Shown piece after piece: positions 17,608-27,307 of a stretch of 50,434 nt of DNA; the first letter of the stretch is position 1, and every line of letters begins with the position of its first letter. The stretch lies in the NCBI GenBank assembly GCA_902600205.1, contig CACKIN010000005.1, positions 1 to 50,434 of the forward strand, written 5' to 3'. Source of the stretch: an uncultured Pelagibacteraceae bacterium. GTDB lineage: Bacteria; Pseudomonadota; Alphaproteobacteria; Pelagibacterales; Pelagibacteraceae. Made by a program: the position numbers and the translations under genes. Under the pieces are notes generated by a model. The model saw nothing but the letters and a program-made list of their open reading frames with translations, searched no databases and was not told where the DNA came from.

Positions 17608-18785
17608 TAAGCAACAAGAAACTCTTTATTTGCCTCTTTGTCATACATAGTCATTATAGGGTTGTCCTCAACTTCATAAATTTCATCAGAGTAAAACCCA
17701 TTAAAGTTGGTTCTAAAAGTAAGTCCATAAGCTCCAAGTTGTCCAAGCTCTATATAATCGTTTTCTTTAATATTGTTTGGTAAGATAAAAGGACCTTTCA
17801 TATAATCCATGCTATCACAAGTTGGCCCGTAGAAATCGAAAGATGTTAGTTTCTTGGATATTACCCTTCCATCAGTTACCATTTTAGATGGGTAAACTAT
17901 GTTGGGAACACCTGCGTCAAACAAAGTTCCATACGTTCCATCGTTTATATAAAGTTTCTGTTTTTTTCTTAAATCAACTCTTACAATAGTTGAGCCACTT
18001 TCTGCAACAATCGCCCTTCCAGGTTCGCATATAATTTCTGGAAGCTTATCTAATTTTAAATTATTTAAACCTTTTTTAATTTCATCAAAATAACTTTCTA
18101 AAGATTGAGGAATAAGATCAGGGTAAATAGTTGGAAAGCCTCCTCCAACATTAATTACATCTGGAATAATTTTAGTTTTTTTTATTATATTGCCTATCTC
18201 AAATATTCCTTTTGAATAAGATATTGGGTGCATACATTGTGAACCAACATGGAAACTAAGTCCAATTTTTTTAGAATATTGTTTTGTTAATCTAAGTAAT
18301 CCAGTTGCTTCAGTATTAATAGCCCCAAATTTTTTTGATAAATCAATCTCTGCATGTTCATTAGACACAGAAACTCTAACAAATAACTCTAAGTCTTTAG
18401 CGTAATTTGTACTTTCTAAAATTTTTATTAATTCATCCTTAGTATCCAAAGAAAAAGCCTTAACATTATATTTAAAATATGCCTCTTTAATGCTTTCTCT
18501 ACTTTTAACTGTGTGCATATATGAACAGTTGGCATTTGGACTTATTTTTCTTATGGTCTCTATTTCTTTTATAGATGCTACATCAAAACGATTAATACCA
18601 CTTTCAACAATAGTTCTAAGAACTACTGGATGGGGGTTAGTTTTTAGCGCATAAAGTATTTTTCCAGGGAAATTTTTTTGAAAGTATTTAGAAGCCAATT
18701 TAATTGACTTTTTTCTAATACAATAAACAGGTCCTGTCGGTCTCAGTTGATTAACCAACTCTTCAACTGACTTAAATTTTTGCAT
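17607..18785 (-). CDS. Ornithine/lysine decarboxylase family (alanine-racemase fold)
   Basis: A fold-type III PLP decarboxylase of 392 residues. The PLP lysine is Lys48 in YALKTNPHP, then SFHVGSQC, VGGGFPT, CEPGRA, and FYGPTCDSMDYMKGPF near 320-335, which carries the active-site Cys and Asp. The size and CDSMD motif fit ornithine or lysine/ornithine decarboxylases and not the much longer SpeA arginine decarboxylase. The downstream agmatine genes leave open an arginine-decarboxylating specificity. GAGG lies 7 nt before the ATG. The leader contains two hairpins and a terminator-like U tract. Confidence 0.9.
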   Translation of the reverse strand: MQKFKSVEELVNQLRPTGPVYCIRKKSIKLASKYFQKNFPGKILYALKTNPHPVVLRTIVESGINRFDVASIKEIETIRKISPNANCSYMHTVKSRESIKEAYFKYNVKAFSLDTKDELIKILESTNYAKDLELFVRVSVSNEHAEIDLSKKFGAINTEATGLLRLTKQYSKKIGLSFHVGSQCMHPISYSKGIFEIGNIIKKTKIIPDVINVGGGFPTIYPDLIPQSLESYFDEIKKGLNNLKLDKLPEIICEPGRAIVAESGSTIVRVDLRKKQKLYINDGTYGTLFDAGVPNIVYPSKMVTDGRVISKKLTSFDFYGPTCDSMDYMKGPFILPNNIKENDYIELGQLGAYGLTFRTNFNGFYSDEIYEVEDNPIMTMYDKEANKEFLVA

Positions 18786-18795
18786 ATCTGCACCT

Positions 18796-18870
18796 CTAAA
18801 AAAAATTTACAAAAAAAACTGCATATCTAGTATGCAAGTTTCATAAATGCAGCATTTATGCAGAAAAATG
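18796..18870 (-). promoter_or_regulatory. Structured leader of the decarboxylase operon, attenuator-like
   Basis: Read on the minus strand, hairpin 1 is CATAAAT-GCTGC-ATTTATG (18860..18842). Hairpin 2 pairs AACT-GCATA with TATGC-AGTT around a CTAGA loop, with one bulged T (18840..18817), and runs into U8 (18818..18811), the form of an intrinsic terminator. CTGCATA (18863..18857) can instead pair with TATGCAG, the 3' arm of hairpin 2. TTGCATA (18837..18831) can pair with TATGCAA spanning the start codon (18786..18780). These exclusive pairings look like an attenuator, or alternatively like dyad operators for a repressor. It does not resemble a riboswitch class I can name. Confidence 0.5.
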
Positions 18871-18921
18871 ATTAATGTAAAGTAAATAATGCTATTGAAA
18901 TATTATATTTTATTTCCATAT

Positions 18922-18927
18922 AGGAGG
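18922..18927 (+). promoter_or_regulatory. Shine-Dalgarno before regA with unusually short spacing
   Basis: A perfect AGGAGG ends only one nucleotide before the apparent regA ATG (18929). Normal spacing is about 5-9 nt. The next codon, ATT at 18932, would be 4 nt away. No ATG, GTG or TTG follows in frame before the receiver domain begins. Confidence 0.5.
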
Positions 18928-18928
18928 T

Positions 18929-19492
18929 ATGATTAACCAACCAACGCTTCAAAAACTAAGTGATTTTGAGGATAAATCGCTTTTGATAGTCGACGATGAC
19001 AATCCATTTAGACAAAGATTGGCAAGAGCTATGGAAAAAAAAGGTTTTACAGTTACACAAGCTGAGAGTGTAAAAATTGGTATTGATACTGTGAAATCAA
19101 AAAGCCCAGCATTTGCTGTTGTTGATCTTAGATTGAATGACGGGAATGGACTAGAGGTAGTAAAAGAAATTCAAAAGGGGAACCTTAAAAGTAGAATTAT
19201 TATGTTAACTGGATATGGAAATATTCCAACCGCAGTTGCTGCAATCAAAGAAGGAGCTATAGATTATATAGCTAAGCCAGCAGATGCAGATGATGTCGAA
19301 AAAGCACTCTTAGCTGATCCTAATCATAAACCTGCACCCCCTGAAAATCCAATGTCTGCGGATAGAGTAAAATGGGAGCATATACATAGAGTTTTTGAGT
19401 TATGTAACAGAAATGTCTCTGAAACTGCAAGAAGACTAAAAATGCATAGACGAACTCTTCAAAGAATACTGTCTAAAAGATCCCCTAGATAA
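18929..19492 (+). CDS. regA: Response regulator RegA/PrrA/ActR family
   Basis: A 187-residue regulator with an N-terminal receiver domain (acidic pocket VDDDNPFR, phosphoacceptor Asp66 in VVDLRLNDG, conserved Lys in AKPAD) and a C-terminal Fis-type helix-turn-helix (NVSETARRLKMHRRTLQRIL). RegA homologues in alphaproteobacteria respond to redox state through the sensor RegB, which is not in this window. The gene is divergent from the polyamine operon. Start choice is awkward because AGGAGG is just 1 nt before the ATG. Confidence 0.92.
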   Translation: MINQPTLQKLSDFEDKSLLIVDDDNPFRQRLARAMEKKGFTVTQAESVKIGIDTVKSKSPAFAVVDLRLNDGNGLEVVKEIQKGNLKSRIIMLTGYGNIPTAVAAIKEGAIDYIAKPADADDVEKALLADPNHKPAPPENPMSADRVKWEHIHRVFELCNRNVSETARRLKMHRRTLQRILSKRSPR

Positions 19493-19493
19493 T

Positions 19494-20423
19494 TCAATTT
19501 TTTGTAAGTCTTAAAAATACATCCTCAAGATCTCCATCATCAGTTGAAATATCTTGTATTTTTATATCTTGTTTTTTAATTTCTGAGATTATCGTATCTA
19601 TGCTTAGTTTACTCTTCTCATACGACAAAACTAACTTATTTCCATCATTTGATAGAACTTTTAATGACTCAAAAGTGTTATCATTAATATTAGTTTTTTT
19701 ATCTGTGGTGACATACACAATTTTTGTTTGAATTCTTTCTAAGAGTTTTGTAGTCGTATCTAAAGCAACTAATTTTCCTCCACTTAGGATTCCAATTCTA
19801 TCACACATTTTTTCTGCTTCTTCAAGATAATGAGTTGTAAGAATTGTAGTTACTCCTTGTTTATTAAGCAATCTTACGTTTTCCCATAGTGTATTTCTAA
19901 GCTCCACATCTACTCCTGCAGTAGGCTCATCTAAAATTATAATTGGAGGTTGATGTACCATCGCTTTTGCCACAAGCAATCTTCTCTTCATACCACCAGA
20001 TAAGGCTCTAGCATAACTGTCAGCTTGTTCCTCTAATGATACTAACTTTAATATGGTATCTGTAATTCTATCTTTTTCTCTAATTCCATACAGTCCTGCT
20101 TGAAGCTCTAAGAGTTTTCTAGGACTAAAAAATGGATCAAAGTTGACTTCTTGTGGAACAATACCAATAGATGCTTTAACTTGTCTTGGATTTTTATCTA
20201 AGTCGAAACCCCAAACATTAACTTTACCTCCAGATTTTACAACTGATCCACCTAATATGTTTATAAATGTACTTTTTCCAGCGCCATTTGGTCCTAATAG
20301 ACCAAAAATTTCACCTTCTTTCACTTCTAAGTTTAGATTATTAAGCGCATGCGTTTGTTTAGAACCATTTTTTGAGTAAACTTTATTCAAGTTTTTAACA
20401 GTTAATACGTTTTTTTTATTCAT
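19494..20423 (-). CDS. ABC-2 type transporter ATP-binding protein
   Basis: A 309-residue ATPase with Walker A GPNGAGKS (44-51), Q-loop VPQEVNFDPF, signature LSGGMKRR, Walker B IIILDEPTAGVD and the TTHYLEEAEKMCDR switch region. It resembles the YadG/CcmA/NodI group of ABC-2 exporters. The C-terminal 80 residues form the small domain common in that group. No ABC-2 permease is adjacent, so its partner must lie elsewhere. It converges on regA with a 1-nt gap and is divergent from polA. Confidence 0.88.
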   Translation of the reverse strand: MNKKNVLTVKNLNKVYSKNGSKQTHALNNLNLEVKEGEIFGLLGPNGAGKSTFINILGGSVVKSGGKVNVWGFDLDKNPRQVKASIGIVPQEVNFDPFFSPRKLLELQAGLYGIREKDRITDTILKLVSLEEQADSYARALSGGMKRRLLVAKAMVHQPPIIILDEPTAGVDVELRNTLWENVRLLNKQGVTTILTTHYLEEAEKMCDRIGILSGGKLVALDTTTKLLERIQTKIVYVTTDKKTNINDNTFESLKVLSNDGNKLVLSYEKSKLSIDTIISEIKKQDIKIQDISTDDGDLEDVFLRLTKN

Positions 20424-20473
20424 ATGACGGCATACATTTATTACATTTATAAAAATTAAGATATCATTACATT

Positions 20474-23248
20474 ATGGAGAAAATTAAAAAAAGTGACCAT
20501 TTTTACTTAATAGATGGTTCGGGATACATTTTTAGAGCATATTATGCCTTACCCCCTTTAACTAGAAAAAGTGATGGTTTACCAGTTGGAGCAGTAAGTG
20601 GATTTTGCAACATGCTTTTTAAATTATTAGAGGACTCTAAATCTAATGATAACTCAGAAAAACCTTCTCACTTTGCTGTAATATTCGACTCTGCAAGAAA
20701 AAATTTCAGAAATGAAATTTATTCTGAATATAAAGGAAATAGATCTGATGCTCCTGATGATTTAATTCCTCAATTTGAATATATAAGAAAATCTGTTGAA
20801 GCATTTAACTTACCCTCTATTGAATTAATAAATTATGAAGCAGATGATTTGATCGCCACTTATGTAGAGAAAATTTTAGATATAGGTGCAAAAGTGACAA
20901 TAGTTTCATCTGATAAAGACTTAATGCAACTATATAAAAAGGGTGTCAGAATCTATGATCCAATGAAAAATAAATTTATAAATAAAGATGATGTATTTAA
21001 CAAATTTGGCGTTACTGCAGAAAAAGTAATAGATGTTCAATCCTTAGCTGGTGATAGTACAGATAATGTACCAGGTGTTCCTGGTATAGGGGTTAAGACT
21101 GCAGCAGATTTAATAAATCAATATGGCACTTTAGAAAACTTATTAAAAAACGCATCGAAAATAAAACAAAATAAAAGAAGAGAAACTTTAATGAACAACA
21201 AGGAAGATGCAATTATAAGTAAAAAACTTGTTACATTAAAAAAAGATGTACCAGTAAAAAATAAAATCGAAGAGTTCATATTAAAAAATGTAGATAGAGA
21301 CAAACTTTATACTTTTTTAAGGGAAATGGAATTTAATAGATTGTTGAGTTCTGCTATCTCAAAATATGGAAGTGCAAGTGATCAGGCAACTAAAGATGTT
21401 GAAAAAAATATTGAGGAATCATCAGAAATAAAAAAAAGCAATTATCAATTAATAAAAAATGAGAAAGAAATTGAAGATTTGATGAAACAATCTGAGGAAA
21501 TAGGGGAATTTGCAATTGATACTGAAACAACTTCATTAGATCCTCATACAGCAAAATTAGTAGGTATTTCAATTTCCAACAGAATTGGGATGGCCTGGTA
21601 TATTCCACTTAACCATGTTATTGGAGGCAATCTAAATGAAAAAAAGGTATTAAAAATTTTAAAGAATTACTTAGAAGATGAAAGTATTAAAAAAATTGGC
21701 CAAAATATTAAGTTTGATTACATAGTATTTTATAATCACGGAATAACTCTAAATTCAATGGAAGATACTATGCTGATGTCCTATACATTAGATGCTGGAA
21801 AAAATAGACATAATATGGATACTCTTTCTGAAATCCACCTCGGTCATAAAACTATAAAATACAAGGATTTAGTTGGAACTGGAAAAAAACAACTTAACTT
21901 CTCGCAAGTTGACATTTTGCAAGCCAAAGATTATGCAGCGGAAGACTCAGATATAACATACCGATTATATAAAATCTTTCTTAAATCACTAAAAGCTGAA
22001 AAATTACTAAATATTTATGAGTTATTTGAGAAACCCCTAATAAAAATACTTGCAGATATGGAGATAAAAGGAATTAAGCTTGATAAATCCTCGCTCAACA
22101 AATTGTCTAATAAATTTTCAACAAAAATTGAAAAATTAGAAAAATCGATTTTTAAAATTTCAAAAAAAATATTTAATATTGGATCAACAAAACAGCTTGG
22201 TGAAATAATGTATAATGATTTAAAAATAGCTGCTCTAAAGAAAACAAAAAAAGGAAGTTTTGCTACTAGTGCTTCTGTTTTAGAAGATTTAGCTTTTAAA
22301 GGCTATGAGTTCCCAAAATTAATCTTGGAGTGGAGACAAATAAGCAAATTGAAGAATACTTATTCAGATGCTTTACCAGAACACATAAATAATAATACTC
22401 AAAGAGTTCATACATCATTTTTATTAGCAGCAACCTCCACTGGTAGGCTTGCTTCCAGTGATCCAAATTTACAAAATATTCCAATAAAATCGGACGATGG
22501 TAAAGATATAAGAAGAGCTTTTGTATCAGAAAAAAATAATAAATTGATATCAGCAGACTATAATCAAGTCGAGATGAGGATATTGGCTGACTTAGCAGAT
22601 GTTAAACAACTAAAAAAAGCATTTTTAAACAATGAGGATATACATACTTTAACTGCAAGTCAGGTTTTTGGGAAAGAAATAAACAAAATTGATGCTGAGA
22701 CTAGAAGAAAAGCAAAAGCAATAAATTTTGGAATAATTTATGGAATCTCACAATATGGTCTGGCAAAACAAATTAATGTTTCAAATAATGAAGCAGAGGA
22801 ATTTTTAAATTCCTATTTCAAAAAATTTCCAGAGATTAAAGATTACATGAAAACAACAGTAAATTTCTGTAGAAAAAGTGGATATGTTAGTAATATTTTT
22901 GGAAGAAAAACTCATCTTACAGGAATTAATGACAAGAATTATAATGTTAGAAATTTTCAAGAGAGGGCAGCAATAAATGCTCCAATTCAAGGTTCAGCTT
23001 CAGAAATAATGAGGTTGGCAATGATAAGAATAAATAATGAAATTTCAAAAAATAAGAAAAATAGTCTTAAAATGTTATTACAAATACACGATGAGTTAAT
23101 ATTTGAAGAAAATTCAAAAGAAGTTAAAAAAAGTACTAAATTAATAAAAGATTTAATGCTTAGTGTGAAAGATAGTCAACTCCATTCATTTTCAATACCA
23201 CTTTTAGTCGATATAAACATTGGAGAAAATTGGGGAGAACTCCATTAG
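20474..23248 (+). CDS. polA: DNA polymerase I
   Basis: A 924-residue replication and repair polymerase. The N-terminal 5'-nuclease domain (about 1-300) shows LIDGSGYIFRAYYALPP and GDSTDNVPGVPGIGVKTA. The 3'-5' exonuclease domain is intact, with DTETTS near 347. Polymerase motifs follow: A in DYNQVEMRIL near 694, B in RRKAKAINFGIIYG near 743, and C in QIHDELIFE near 871. All three activities are therefore predicted. It stands alone between the ABC ATPase and chvI. Confidence 0.97.
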   Translation: MEKIKKSDHFYLIDGSGYIFRAYYALPPLTRKSDGLPVGAVSGFCNMLFKLLEDSKSNDNSEKPSHFAVIFDSARKNFRNEIYSEYKGNRSDAPDDLIPQFEYIRKSVEAFNLPSIELINYEADDLIATYVEKILDIGAKVTIVSSDKDLMQLYKKGVRIYDPMKNKFINKDDVFNKFGVTAEKVIDVQSLAGDSTDNVPGVPGIGVKTAADLINQYGTLENLLKNASKIKQNKRRETLMNNKEDAIISKKLVTLKKDVPVKNKIEEFILKNVDRDKLYTFLREMEFNRLLSSAISKYGSASDQATKDVEKNIEESSEIKKSNYQLIKNEKEIEDLMKQSEEIGEFAIDTETTSLDPHTAKLVGISISNRIGMAWYIPLNHVIGGNLNEKKVLKILKNYLEDESIKKIGQNIKFDYIVFYNHGITLNSMEDTMLMSYTLDAGKNRHNMDTLSEIHLGHKTIKYKDLVGTGKKQLNFSQVDILQAKDYAAEDSDITYRLYKIFLKSLKAEKLLNIYELFEKPLIKILADMEIKGIKLDKSSLNKLSNKFSTKIEKLEKSIFKISKKIFNIGSTKQLGEIMYNDLKIAALKKTKKGSFATSASVLEDLAFKGYEFPKLILEWRQISKLKNTYSDALPEHINNNTQRVHTSFLLAATSTGRLASSDPNLQNIPIKSDDGKDIRRAFVSEKNNKLISADYNQVEMRILADLADVKQLKKAFLNNEDIHTLTASQVFGKEINKIDAETRRKAKAINFGIIYGISQYGLAKQINVSNNEAEEFLNSYFKKFPEIKDYMKTTVNFCRKSGYVSNIFGRKTHLTGINDKNYNVRNFQERAAINAPIQGSASEIMRLAMIRINNEISKNKKNSLKMLLQIHDELIFEENSKEVKKSTKLIKDLMLSVKDSQLHSFSIPLLVDINIGENWGELH

Positions 23249-23299
23249 TAAACAAACAATTGCCCTAATATGAACAATTTAGTATTTTTATTTTAGAAT

Positions 23300-24004
23300 A
23301 TGCCTCAAACAATTGCTTTAGTAGATGATGACAGAAACCTTCTAACATCTGTACAGATGGCATTAGAAGAGGAGGGTTTCAAAGTTCAAACTTATATTGA
23401 TGGAGAAAATGCACTTGTTGGATTAACAAGAACGCCGCCCGATCTAGCAGTTATTGATATAAAAATGCCAAGAATGGATGGCGAGGAACTCCTAAGAAAA
23501 CTAAGAAAAAAAACATCTATGCCAGTTATTTTTTTAACATCCAAAGATCAAGTTACTGACGAAGTAAGTGGATTAAAACTGGGTGCAGACGATTTTGTGG
23601 GTAAAACAGGAGGATTTTCAACAAAAGTTTTAGTTGAAAGAATTAAAGTACAATTAAGAAAAAAAGATAAAGATATAAACATTGAGGAAAATAAAAATAT
23701 AATTTCACACGGTAAACTAAAATTAGACCCATCCCAGCTAGAATGCGAGTGGGATGGCAAACAATTACCAGACAAGCTTACTACAACGGAATTTAAAATT
23801 GTAGAGGAGTTGGCAAAAAGGCCAGGAATGATTAAAGAAAGAGCTTTACTTATGGAGGTCGCTTATAGAGAAGATACCGATATAGAGGACAGGACTATTG
23901 ACAGTCATGTTAAAAGAATAAGAAAAAAATTCAAGAAAGTAGACAGTAATTTTTCAGCAATTGAAACAAGATATGGAAGTGGATATAGATGGAATGTTAA
24001 ATAA
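23300..24004 (+). CDS. chvI: Response regulator ChvI (OmpR family)
   Basis: A 234-residue regulator: receiver domain with phosphoacceptor Asp53 in VIDIKMPRMDG and a C-terminal winged helix (TTTEFKIVEELAKRPG, then RTIDSHVKRIRKKF). Sequence and the adjacent kinase fit ChvI, the envelope and acid stress regulator of alphaproteobacteria. The gap to chvG is 5 nt, so the pair is cotranscribed. Confidence 0.9.
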   Translation: MPQTIALVDDDRNLLTSVQMALEEEGFKVQTYIDGENALVGLTRTPPDLAVIDIKMPRMDGEELLRKLRKKTSMPVIFLTSKDQVTDEVSGLKLGADDFVGKTGGFSTKVLVERIKVQLRKKDKDINIEENKNIISHGKLKLDPSQLECEWDGKQLPDKLTTTEFKIVEELAKRPGMIKERALLMEVAYREDTDIEDRTIDSHVKRIRKKFKKVDSNFSAIETRYGSGYRWNVK

Positions 24005-24009
24005 TTCTT

Positions 24010-25515
24010 ATGGGAAAAATACTAAAAAATCTTTCTATATTACAGAAATTTCTATTTATTAATCTACTAGTTTTTATTGTTTTAGGAATAATTACATTTT
24101 TTTATCTTGGGACAATTCAGAAAGATTTAATTTCAGAAAAAGAGAAAAGTCATGCAGAAATTATTAATCAAACAATTTTTAATTTAAGCAAATCAGATAT
24201 AAAATTTACTAGAAATGGTATTAACGAATTTCTTTTCTCAAAAAAATCAAGATTTCCATACTTTGAAAAATTAGACAGAGTAATATTTTTTGATGATAAA
24301 TTAAATTTAGTTGGAGATACTAGATCTATACCTTCCTCAGAAATGATTATTGAAGATTTATTAGAAAAAACTGATAACAAAAAAAATATTTCAAAAAATA
24401 CTAAAAATATTACTACAGTTTTTGATAAAGATATTAAAGACTACGATATTTCTAAATCTGAAATTTCAATTACCAAAGTTAAAGAGGTAGATGGACAGCA
24501 TTTTGTCTACAGCATACAAAATGTGAAATATAAAAAAACAAACGGTTTTATTCTTATTTCGGAAAATGCTGATAATATAATTCAAAAAATTGCTGAGAGA
24601 GAAAACTTTATTATAAGAACAGCTATAGCTGTTTTTCTAGTTATATTAATATTTTCTTATGTTTTAAATAGATATTTTCTAAAACCAATTAAAAATCTAG
24701 TTTCTTATACAAAAATTATTAAAAACAAAAGCAAAGAGAAAGCAGATATAGAAAGTGTAAAAAAAAGAAATGATGAATTAGGTGTACTTTCAAAATCACT
24801 AGATGAAATGACAAATGAATTAAATAAAAGAATTACAACAGCAGAAAATTATTCAACTGATCTTCTTCATGAAATTAGAAATCCATTGGCATCTCTTAAA
24901 AGCGCCTCAGAGGTGATTTATGATACTGATGATAAAGAAAAAAGAGATAAATTGATTAAAATTGTTTCACATGATGTTGAAAGAATAGAGAGACTTATTA
25001 CTGATTATTCTCAAATGTTGAAAGATGAAGTTGTGATTTCAACCGAAAAAATGCAAAAAATTGATATTAAAGATATAGCAAGTTCAGTTGTTGATGATTT
25101 TAACAACATTTATAATTCAAAGAAAAATATAAATATAAAATTAAAATCTAATGGATCAGAAAACTATTTCATTTATGGGATTAATAATAGAATAGAGCAA
25201 ATCATTGCAAATTTGTTAGAAAACTCAATTTCATTTAGTAGCCCAAACCAAGAAATAATTGTTAATGTTTTTAATAACAAAAATGGCAATCCTTCAATTG
25301 CAGTAATAGACGAGGGTACTGGTTTTATTGAAAAAGATACTAATAAAATATTCAATAGATTTTATAGCAATAGACCAAAAAATTTTGGAGAACATTCTGG
25401 ATTAGGTCTAAATATAGTGAAAAACTTGGTAGAACTACATAATGGTCAAATAAAAGCTGAAAATAATCTAGACAAAGGTGCAAAAGTTGAAATTATTTTC
25501 CCGGCGACCCAATGA
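24010..25515 (+). CDS. chvG: Sensor histidine kinase ChvG
   Basis: A 501-residue inner-membrane kinase. A transmembrane helix at about 12-32 is followed by a periplasmic segment, a second helix near 200-220 and a HAMP linker. The DHp domain has the phosphoacceptor His near 287 in LLHEIRNPLASL. The ATPase domain shows NLLENSISFS (N box), DEGTGF and GEHSGLGLNIVK. It is somewhat shorter than rhizobial ChvG, mainly in the sensor part. ahcY follows after 42 nt, whereas many relatives carry hprK and PTS genes here. Confidence 0.88.
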   Translation: MGKILKNLSILQKFLFINLLVFIVLGIITFFYLGTIQKDLISEKEKSHAEIINQTIFNLSKSDIKFTRNGINEFLFSKKSRFPYFEKLDRVIFFDDKLNLVGDTRSIPSSEMIIEDLLEKTDNKKNISKNTKNITTVFDKDIKDYDISKSEISITKVKEVDGQHFVYSIQNVKYKKTNGFILISENADNIIQKIAERENFIIRTAIAVFLVILIFSYVLNRYFLKPIKNLVSYTKIIKNKSKEKADIESVKKRNDELGVLSKSLDEMTNELNKRITTAENYSTDLLHEIRNPLASLKSASEVIYDTDDKEKRDKLIKIVSHDVERIERLITDYSQMLKDEVVISTEKMQKIDIKDIASSVVDDFNNIYNSKKNINIKLKSNGSENYFIYGINNRIEQIIANLLENSISFSSPNQEIIVNVFNNKNGNPSIAVIDEGTGFIEKDTNKIFNRFYSNRPKNFGEHSGLGLNIVKNLVELHNGQIKAENNLDKGAKVEIIFPATQ

Positions 25516-25557
25516 AAAGTTGATTATTGTAAATAAAGTTGTTACAAGCCGAAACTT

Positions 25558-26844
25558 ATGACAGATTATAAAGTAAAAGATATCAATGAAGCAGAATTTG
25601 GAAGAAAAGAAATTTCATTAGCAGAAACAGAAATGCCAGGTTTAATGGCATTAAGAAAAGAGTATAAAGGAAAACATCCTTTAAAAGGTGCGAGAATTTT
25701 AGGTTGTTTACACATGACAATCCAAACAGCAGTTTTAATCGAAACTTTAGTTGATTTAGGCGCAGAAGTCAGATGGTCTTCATGCAACATTTTTTCCACT
25801 CAAGACCATGCAGCTGCTGCAATTGCAAAAGCCGGTATCCCAGTATTTGCATGGAAAGGTGAAACTGAGGAGGAGTATTGGTGGTGTGTGAGACAAACTA
25901 TCGAAGGTAAAAAAGACTGGAAGCCAAATATGATTTTGGATGATGGTGGAGATCTTACTGCACTTATGCATAAAGATTACAAAGATTTAATGAAAGATAT
26001 AAAAGGATTGAGTGAAGAAACAACAACAGGGGTACTAGCTCTTAAAAAGATGGAAGAACAAGGAACACTTTTAGTGCCTGCGATAAATGTTAATGACTCA
26101 GTTACAAAATCAAAATTTGATAATTTATATGGATGCAGAGAAAGTTTAGTTGATGGAATTAAAAGAGCAACAGATGTAATGATGTCTGGAAAAGTTGCTA
26201 TTGTTGCAGGATTTGGTGATGTAGGAAAAGGAAGTGCAGCGTCACTAAGGCAAAGTGGTGCAAGAGTAATGGTAACGGAAACAGATCCTATCTGTGCACT
26301 TCAGGCTGCGATGGAGGGTTATGAAGTTGTATTAATGGACGAGATGATAGGTCAAGCTGACATTGTTGTTACAGCAACAGGTAATAAAGATATTGTTACT
26401 GCAGATCATATGAGAGCAATGAAAGATAGATCAATACTTTGTAATATCGGACACTTTGATAATGAGATACAAGTTGATGCATTAAAAAATTATAAATGGG
26501 ATGAAATAAAACCACAAGTTCATGAAATTACTTTTCCAGATAATAAGAGACTTATTTTGTTAGCCGAGGGAAGACTTGTTAATTTAGGTTGTGCAACAGG
26601 GCACCCAAGTTTTGTTATGAGTGCCTCATTTACAAACCAAGTTACAGCTCAAATAGAACTGTGGAATAATTCAGATAAATACGAGAATAAAGTATATGTA
26701 CTTCCTAAACATCTAGATGAAAAGGTAGCAAGATTACATTTAGAAAAAGTTGGAGCTAAACTAACACCTTTATCTAAGGACCAAGCTGACTATATAAGTG
26801 TTAAAACTGAAGGACCATATAAGCCAGATGCTTACCGCTACTAA
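25558..26844 (+). CDS. ahcY: Adenosylhomocysteinase
   Basis: A 428-residue NAD-dependent enzyme that cleaves S-adenosylhomocysteine into adenosine and homocysteine, relieving product inhibition of methyltransferases. Landmarks are [43 protein letters not shown] with the NAD/substrate lysine, and the NAD motif GFGDVGKG near 219. The C-terminus ends in KPDAYRY as in typical AhcY. The 42-nt upstream gap is too short for a known SAH riboswitch and shows no such fold. tsaE overlaps its end. Confidence 0.97.
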   Translation: MTDYKVKDINEAEFGRKEISLAETEMPGLMALRKEYKGKHPLKGARILGCLHMTIQTAVLIETLVDLGAEVRWSSCNIFSTQDHAAAAIAKAGIPVFAWKGETEEEYWWCVRQTIEGKKDWKPNMILDDGGDLTALMHKDYKDLMKDIKGLSEETTTGVLALKKMEEQGTLLVPAINVNDSVTKSKFDNLYGCRESLVDGIKRATDVMMSGKVAIVAGFGDVGKGSAASLRQSGARVMVTETDPICALQAAMEGYEVVLMDEMIGQADIVVTATGNKDIVTADHMRAMKDRSILCNIGHFDNEIQVDALKNYKWDEIKPQVHEITFPDNKRLILLAEGRLVNLGCATGHPSFVMSASFTNQVTAQIELWNNSDKYENKVYVLPKHLDEKVARLHLEKVGAKLTPLSKDQADYISVKTEGPYKPDAYRY

Positions 26845-27307
26845 GAGTGGTAAAATTAATATCTCTGATGAAAAAGACACCAAATCTGTAGCAGAAAAAT
26901 TTTCTAAGCTAATAAAACAAGGTGATTTTATATTATTGAGTGGGAATTTAGGTGTTGGAAAAACAACTTTTATCAAATACATAATAAATTCTCTTCAAAA
27001 AGCTAATAATCAAAAAATATCTGAAGTAACAAGTCCTACATTTACGGTTATTAATGAATATCAAATAAAAAAAAAATTAATAAAACACTATGATCTTTAC
27101 AGAATTAAAAATAAAAAAGAATTAAACAATTTAGGTATTAATGAAAATTTAAAAGATCAAATTACATTAGTTGAATGGCCAGAAATAGTAAAAAAAATAA
27201 AAACTAAAAATAGCATAAATTTAATATTTGAATATAAAAAAAATTATACCGAGCGCTATCTTTCAATCATTTCTGAAAATAAAAAATTTTTAAATGAATT
27301 TAAATAG
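26828..27307 (+). CDS. tsaE: tRNA threonylcarbamoyladenosine biosynthesis ATPase TsaE
   Basis: A small P-loop ATPase of about 159 residues with Walker A in [12 protein letters not shown]. The [11 protein letters not shown] segment and HYDLYRI are family hallmarks. TsaE works with TsaB and TsaD to make the t6A modification at position 37 of ANN-decoding tRNAs. ATG at 26828 is preferred over one at 26798 because the earlier start would run deep into ahcY; the chosen start overlaps ahcY by 17 nt. It overlaps amgK at its 3' end. Confidence 0.9.
   Translation: MLTATKSGKINISDEKDTKSVAEKFSKLIKQGDFILLSGNLGVGKTTFIKYIINSLQKANNQKISEVTSPTFTVINEYQIKKKLIKHYDLYRIKNKKELNNLGINENLKDQITLVEWPEIVKKIKTKNSINLIFEYKKNYTERYLSIISENKKFLNEFK

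Noticed and set aside
25516..25557. Possible SAH riboswitch before ahcY
   Set aside because: The gap is 42 nt and shows no SAH-type pairing; only the SAM-II element before metX could be supported.
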